This document shows positions 54,011 to 64,000 of a stretch of 64,000 nucleotides of DNA, one piece after another. Position 1 is the stretch's first letter. Each line of letters starts with the position of its first letter. Location of the stretch: NCBI GenBank assembly GCA_029379385.1, contig CM055609.1, forward strand, positions 8,246,001 through 8,310,000. Direction: 5' to 3'. This DNA comes from Quillaja saponaria. Lineage: Eukaryota > Streptophyta > Magnoliopsida > Fabales > Quillajaceae. Under the pieces are notes generated by a model. The model was not told where the DNA came from and did not search any database. It saw only the letters and a list, made by a program, of their open reading frames with translations. Position numbers and translations under genes: made by a program.

Positions 54011-55609
54011 TATCAAGCCCGTGGTAGAATTTCAGCAAGGTCAATTTGATTTGCAGTCACCTAAATTGCAAAAAGTCAAGGAAAATCTTCTATTTATTCA
54101 CTGATCACTTTTTATTTTGTGCATATTGCGTGGGGTGGAGTTGTAACAATTGTTCCAAGTAAAGAATGAGTGCACACACACACCTGTATATGGGTGGGAT
54201 TGGGTTATTGTTTCCTCCTGTTTCTTTTTTCCTTTTTCTGTTTCTATTTGTGTATATTCAAAGGCGGAACAAAATATGATGTAAATAGAAATTCATATTT
54301 CTTTTGGTGATGTTACAGAAAGTTTTTACAGGATGCAAACCTGAAATTATTTTCTTCATGACTCGTGTCTTTGTTACCATGTAGGAATGTTTTACTTGAT
54401 TTTGACAGTCTGACCTCCAATCTTTTTGGAAGAAGAGTTTCTTTACGGTAAATAATATAAACTTTTTATATATATTACCTTAATAAATATCCTAACGTCA
54501 TTCGTGAGAAAACTCATTGAGTTTATCATTTTTTAAGTTGCTGGCCAAATTGTTTTGTCTTTTTTACAAAACCAGTAAGTTTCTACTACAACACTGCTAA
54601 AGTTTATGTAGATTTTGCATTGAAATCTGAGTTTTAGACTGAAACTATAGTTACCAAAGAAGAGTTAGTTCTTTTTGTCACATCTTTTACGTAAGAGGCT
54701 AGGGGCCCCCCACCTATACTAGTAACCACCTCAGTTCTAGCTCCAACTTCTAACTCCCAAAACACTGGCATCCAACAATGAATTGGTGGCTATTAATATT
54801 GAATAAAGGAAGTTACAGATCAACAGCTCAGCAAAAAGAAATCTGTGCGCAAGAGAACAATGGAGAATGCCTCTTTTTATCACTATTACTTAAAATAATT
54901 ACATGATTTCCTTTTTAGGTGAGATATATTAGGTTTGGGTTTCTTAATTAGCGTAGAAGTTGCACAGGTGGAGTACTTAGTCATAGCTAGAGCTACAATA
55001 TTATCTTTTTTTGGCTACATAGAACAGCTTCCAACTTCTCCAATCCAAAGATCTAGCTAGTGGTAAATGGTAATTCATATATGGTACTAGTCTACTAGAG
55101 CTAGTATACATTACTGAGAGCTGGGTGATGGTTGAAATTGTCTATTTTCCAGTCCATAATTACTACCCATGCTATATAGGCTTGTAGCTATGCCAACCCA
55201 CTTCCATATTTTGCAAACTTATTACCAAATTTATTAGTGTCTCTGAAAAAAATATTATTCCAAAAGAAACGAACCAGTATAACCAAAAACACAGTTTTTC
55301 TTCTGATTGGTATCCATATTCTAAGGTTTGAATGGTAAAAGTTCAAAAAGAGTAAAAAAAAACATATTTTGAAAATAGAACAAAAATTCAATTAAATATA
55401 TATATATTTTATATTTTCTTTTCTTTTTCACTGAAACTCCCAAATGAAAAAACCCACCCATATAACCATCCTTCTTAAAGGGGAGTTGCACTTTGGTACC
55501 AAAAACAGTTAGAACCCTCCACTGAGTCAATTACAGGACCCACTCGCTATTCTCATTCATTTCTCAACACATTCGATATGTAATTGATAGTACTTATTGA
55601 CATCAACTC
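54011..55609. other. Spacer between IQD and the first Nudix gene
   Basis: IQD 3'UTR from 54011, then AT-rich sequence that includes the upstream region of the Nudix gene. The minus-strand frames in 55188-55530 are A/T homopolymer-driven and show no conserved motif. Confidence 0.6.
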
Positions 55610-59145
<3,536 letters not shown>

Positions 59146-59695
59146 ATCTAAGGGGGCAAATTTGTTGTATTTTAATCTTGAATATTTATTCATCCTAGAA
59201 TAATTCAGGACAACAGCATTTCGTGTAGTTTTTTCAAGATTATGTTTTATTTGACTGAAACCAAGGGAAAGCAAGTCTAGCACAAATTAGCTTCTAGATC
59301 AAATACACTAGATAACTTCGGGGGACTATTCTACACCCCATTAGAGAAGTGAGGTTTTTAATGCCCAACAAAATAGGTGACGTGGCCAACTTAATATTTT
59401 GACATGTGGATTGTTTTTACCGACTTGACTATTTTTTATCTTTCAACAAACCTGCAATTGAAAAACCTATATTTATAGTTTGCACCAATCTCTTTTGCTA
59501 AATTTGTTATACACCCCTTATTAAAGTCGGTCAAAAATTCCCCTGGTTTCTTAACCGAGTCGGTGAGTTTTTTTTTCCCGTTTGATCTTCTGAAGTGGTG
59601 GGTTTCCTCGTTTCTTCACCTGCGATTGTGTGTTTTCTCTCCTTAATCTCATGTTGTTTCAAATATTCATAATCTCATATGGGTTTGCTCTGTTC
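59146..59695. other. Spacer between first Nudix gene and PSK relic
   Basis: Nudix 3'UTR, then a segment (59320-59560) with two direct copies of a TACACCCC(A/T)TTA phrase about 190 bases apart, possibly a small decayed repeat element. No supported gene. Confidence 0.5.
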
Positions 59696-60013
59696 ATGGA
59701 AGCCGTGCTCCTCTGTTTTACATTATCCTATGCTGCTCGCTCAGAACCAGTATTTCCCCAACACGCTGTGGCCAAAAATAGACATGGGGTAATGGTCTTT
59801 ATATATATATATATATATTCTTCTGCTGCATCAAATTGTTCTATGGTTTTGTGAATTTAATATAAACTTATAATTGTTTTTTCACATGTAGGATAATGAG
59901 GCAGAGATGCCTGTTGAAATGATGAACGAGAGCTATGAAGGAGTTGGAGAGGAAAGAATGCTTGATGAGAAGGACTTGTTGCTCATACAAATCTGGAGAT
60001 GAAACATTTGTAA
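59696..60013 (+). pseudogene. Decayed phytosulfokine (PSK) precursor gene
   Basis: Relic of a secreted peptide-hormone precursor. Exon 1 (59696-59788) encodes a leader AVLLCFTLSYAAR followed by SEPVFPQ; exon 2 starts at 59892 (HG|DNEAEMPVE). The hallmark order EGVGEE-ECLMRRT-AHT of PSK precursors is present but split between frames. One extra A in the run 59953-59955 moves ECLMRRT into another frame, and about two bases are missing near 59977-59980 before AHT. The conserved Cys before EGVGEE has become Tyr (ESYEGVG). After AHT the reading continues NLEMKHL to a stop at 60011-60013; the hormone pentapeptide YIYTQ is absent in every frame. In the frame actually open, translation ends at 60001. 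It cannot make PSK as read. Confidence 0.75.
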
Positions 60014-60151
60014 CCAATGCGAATTTTTTAGATTTTTATGTAGGGAAGAAATTGACAAAAATTAAGAGCTTATATTGAAAATTATAGTTCATATATATAT
60101 CCAGACGAATCTTGAAAATTATATTTGAAAAAATAAATATAAATAAAAATT

Positions 60152-60735
<584 letters not shown>

Positions 60736-61556
60736 AATAACTTCAGACAGGGAAACATTTGGGAGGAGCATGAAAGTGCAGCCAGATAAAACTTTTACCC
60801 TCCTCACTTTTCTCCAGCCTTTACTTTACTTGGAAATTTTCTGCTTGTGTGTACATAATAACTGTAAAGCTATGGATGCAGGTTCGCTTCCAAAAGTGCA
60901 AGGACGAGCTTATGTTTGCTTCCAGAGGCAGGGGCCGAGTTTATCCATGTCAGGATACAACTTTCTTTCCTTTTTACATTGATTTGCAGAAGAGCATTCA
61001 AACTAGTTAGAGTTATAGCAAATTTTAGGCAAGACACTTTACCATTACTTTCCAACCACATATGAGACTAAAACATGGGACATCATGATTCTATTATCTC
61101 TATCTTAATCAATTAATTAAGGTATCGTTAGCACTTTCTTAATATTCAAATCTTAATATTCAAATACAAGACAATAATTTTGTGACGCGGGACAATTGCA
61201 TAAAATCGGACAAAATTGAGAATAAAAGTTTAAATATTAACAAAATAATTTTAAAATTATTTATCTCCTCTATTTTTTTTAAGGGTCTATTTAATTTAAA
61301 TAAAGGATAAGATGAGAAGAGAACACTAAACCAAACTCTTCTTTTGGGAACTTCAGTTTTTATTTTATTTTTTTATCTTACATGGTAGAGCAAGTGGCGC
61401 GAGGATAAGGTCTTCTGAACGTGTTGTGCAACAGTGCAAGAACGAAATGAAACAGAAATTGCTGGTCTGAATAAAAGCATAGCCGAATCAATGTCTCACG
61501 AGTGAGTAAGGAGCAGGAGAGGCCCTTCATCCTTGGACCTCTGCCTATACGTCTTG

Positions 61557-63441
61557 ATGGATTCAGATAGGCTTGGTTCCCAGAAACTAGAAGATTTGGC
61601 TCAATATCTTAGATCCTCTGTGCGTCCCAGTGACATCGATTTGATTCAATACAATATCAAACCCATAAAGAGAGCTGCAGTTCTGGTCTGCCTTTTTGAA
61701 GGGGACAATGAGGATCTACGAGTAATTCTCACCAAGCGAGCTTCATCTCTCTCAACTCACCCTGGTAAGAGACACGTTATTCTCTTACGATGTCAAAATT
61801 TAAAATTTTGGTGTCTGATTATGTTTCTGAAAATTGTAAAGTTTTGGGTTTTTGATCTCTATGTCAAAATGAGAAAATGGGTTTTGTTTGGTAGCAGGTG
61901 AGGTTGCGTTGCCCGGTGGGAAAAGAGAGGAAGGTGATGCCAATGATTTGGAAACAGCGTTGAGGGAGGCTAAGGAGGAGATTGGCTTGGACCCTTCACT
62001 TGTTCATGTCCTAGGTCTTCTTGAACCGTTTGTTACTAAGGTATTTTATATTTTTGGGCTTGCTAGTTTCAACATATTCTGTTAACATTCTGTACAAATG
62101 TTGAAGCTTTCTTCTTATTATATATGTGAATTCTTCTACAATTTTCTTGTTCACATCATATCCTCAGAAGTAGACCATTTTATGCTCATGTTCTTTGCAC
62201 CTCTCAGTTAAACGGCATAAGCTACTTTGAGCTGGGCTTGCAAATAGCAAGGATTATTGATATTTTAGACTAGGCAAATGCTGTGGAAAAAAATGATATT
62301 CATCTATGGTATGGCCGTATGGGATAAGGAAGATTTTTTGCGACTGTACTAATTGGTAAAGAATTACTTGTATTACCTGCTCCATTAATTGCATACATGC
62401 AGCCCTTTTTGGCTTAGGAGATAAAATGAAACCTATACTTGGTAAAGTTAAGCAGCTGGACTTGTCTCGAAGTATGAGACTGGGAAATCTTCATACTAAT
62501 ATGTGATGGTGATCAGACAACCAGTGGACTTCACCTTTCTCTTTCTAAAGAATTTGCTTTTGCTGAATCCTATGTAGATTTCCACCTGGAATTTTGGCCA
62601 AATGATAGATTCTACACGGAGATGGAGGTTGGCTGGCATCCAACGTTTGTGTGAGTTCTTCTCAATGAGGAGGGTTCTGGTTACTACTAAGCCAATGCAT
62701 CTGGAATAATGTAAGAGTATAGAGTATGGAGCAATAATATACAATGACTAACTAATGTTTAGACTTGTTATGAGGAACTAGAGATAAGGATATAATGTCT
62801 ATCGATTTTGAGAGTGTCTGGGGTTCACAGTTAATGGTATTATCCCAAGTTCAACAGCATGTTAGGTAGTATGGTGTGTATAGTTGTTTTGAACCCATCC
62901 TTGGACTGCTAATTTGTTTGAATTAACAGTTTGTAAAGCTACATGTAGCTCTGTTTGTACTAGAACTGATTTCTAATTGCAGGCTGGTGTGATGGTAATT
63001 CCCGTGGTTGGTATACTACCGGACAAGAATGCATTTACGCCAGTTCTCAATGCAGCAGAAGTTGAAGTCATATTTGATGCTCCTTTGGACATGTTCCTTA
63101 AGGTTTTATTCTTCCACTTCCTTATCTACCTTAGAACAATGTGCATTGATAAAACCAATCTCAAATAAATTTATCTCTGGCATTTAATTTATTTATGGTG
63201 TGCCATGCAGGATGACAATAGGAGATCAGAGGAGAGAGAGTGGATGGGGGACAAGTATCTCTTACATTTTTTTGACTTTGAGGTTGATAACAAGAAGCAT
63301 GTGATATGGGCTCTAACTGCAGGAATCTTAATTAAGGCGGCCTCAGTTCTATACCAGCAGCAACCAGAGTTCCCAGAGCGGAGACCTAAGTTTTGGAGTG
63401 CAAATGCTGCTGATAATGATAATACTGCTTTGGCATCATAG
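61557..63441 (+). CDS. Nudix hydrolase, CoA-diphosphatase type, short cytosolic-like form
   Basis: Tandem paralogue of the gene at 55610-59145. Exons 61557-61764, 61898-62040, 62983-63102 and 63211-63441 give about 233 aa; exons 2 and 3 are 143 and 120 nt in both copies and intron phases match. It starts at the ATG of MDSDRLGSQKLEDLAQYL, so there is no transit peptide; the length resembles cytosolic NUDT11. The CoA signature VILTKRASSLSTHPGEVALP and Nudix box core REAKEEIG (92-99) are intact. FDAPLDMFLK, EREWMGDKYLLHFFDFE and WALTAGILIKAASVLYQQ follow. The residues opening exon 3 (AGVMVIPVVG) differ from HLLRVVPVIG of the upstream copy. No frame break. Confidence 0.92.
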
Positions 63442-64000
63442 GTCCAAATCTAATTTACTAATTTTTATACATCATGCTATCCTTTGTTTACTGTAACAGT
63501 TTCATTTCGTTTCTGAGGAATTAGCTGGAGTCTAATATATGCTATATGGGACTTTTGCAATGCTTTTCCTTTTCTTCATTTAAAAAAAATTATTCCAACC
63601 TTCTCTGTGCTCATGCAATTTTTTTTGGACTTCTCTCTTCTTTTCAGAAATTTCATGAACCTCCAGTAATATTTAAAGTGGCTGAATTAACTCTTCTTCG
63701 TGATTGATATTTGATACTAAGTAACAGAACCATTAACACAGAGATCATATATTGGTGAAAGTGTGTGGCTAAATGATTGAAACCTCATTTTCCTTATATC
63801 AGAGAGTGCTTCTCTTGCTTTGAATGCTAACAAAGGTATTTTCATGCTTTAGTTCTGTGTTTTATATACTATTTTCCATGAAATATGGTTTATAGGAGTT
63901 TGTTGCAAAACTCTCCTGGAAATTCTTTTTCCTTGGATTTCATGTTTGACAAGACCTATGTTAATTTCATCTTCCTGATATGCATAACCAATCTAAGTAT
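63442..64000. other. 3' flank of the second Nudix gene
   Basis: Probable 3'UTR followed by AT-rich sequence to the window edge. No further gene is visible. Confidence 0.6.

Noticed and set aside
61533..61556. Earlier start of the second Nudix gene
   Set aside because: The frame at 61533 opens with TTG; the first ATG is at 61557 and gives the expected short N-terminus.

Overview
This is a plant nuclear window, most likely from a eudicot. Genes have many introns with canonical GT/AG borders, the spacers are AT-rich, and every recognisable gene belongs to a land-plant family (SPEAR/TIE-type repressor, IQD, plant GLR, phytosulfokine precursor, DEAH9-type helicase). I cannot assign the species. 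There are no bacterial, organellar, CRISPR or viral genes, and I found no tRNA or rRNA gene.

Layout: (1) 24-3712 (+), ATP11-type F1-ATPase assembly factor, 4 exons. (2) 6766-15955 (+), API5-like protein, 16 exons, with a MITE in one intron and an apparent one-base frameshift at its C-terminus. (3) 18008-22239 (-), clade-2-like glutamate receptor with three one-base frame breaks, probably a pseudogene. (4) 23979-40253 (+), DEAH9/DHX35-type helicase, 23 exons, whose introns carry tandem duplications and a pair of inverted copia-LTR-like arms. (5) 42529-44951 (-), SPEAR/TIE-like protein ending in an EAR motif. (6) 50044-54010 (+), IQ67-domain protein with a probable 5'UTR intron and an upstream ORF. 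(7) 55610-59145 and 61557-63441 (+), a tandem pair of CoA-type Nudix hydrolases with identical intron phases. (8) Between them, 59696-60013 (+), a decayed phytosulfokine precursor that has lost its hormone pentapeptide.

The genes do not form a pathway; this is ordinary plant gene order. Exon borders were placed by joining conserved protein segments across GT/AG sites by eye, so most should be right to the base, but UTR ends and transcription starts are not determined. The points most worth a second look are the broken GLR, the API5 tail frameshift, the relic PSK gene inside the Nudix tandem, the inverted LTR pair in the helicase intron, and a dispersed repeat shared by the API5 promoter and the 60.6 kb spacer. 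I did not find evidence for a wholly new biological system.
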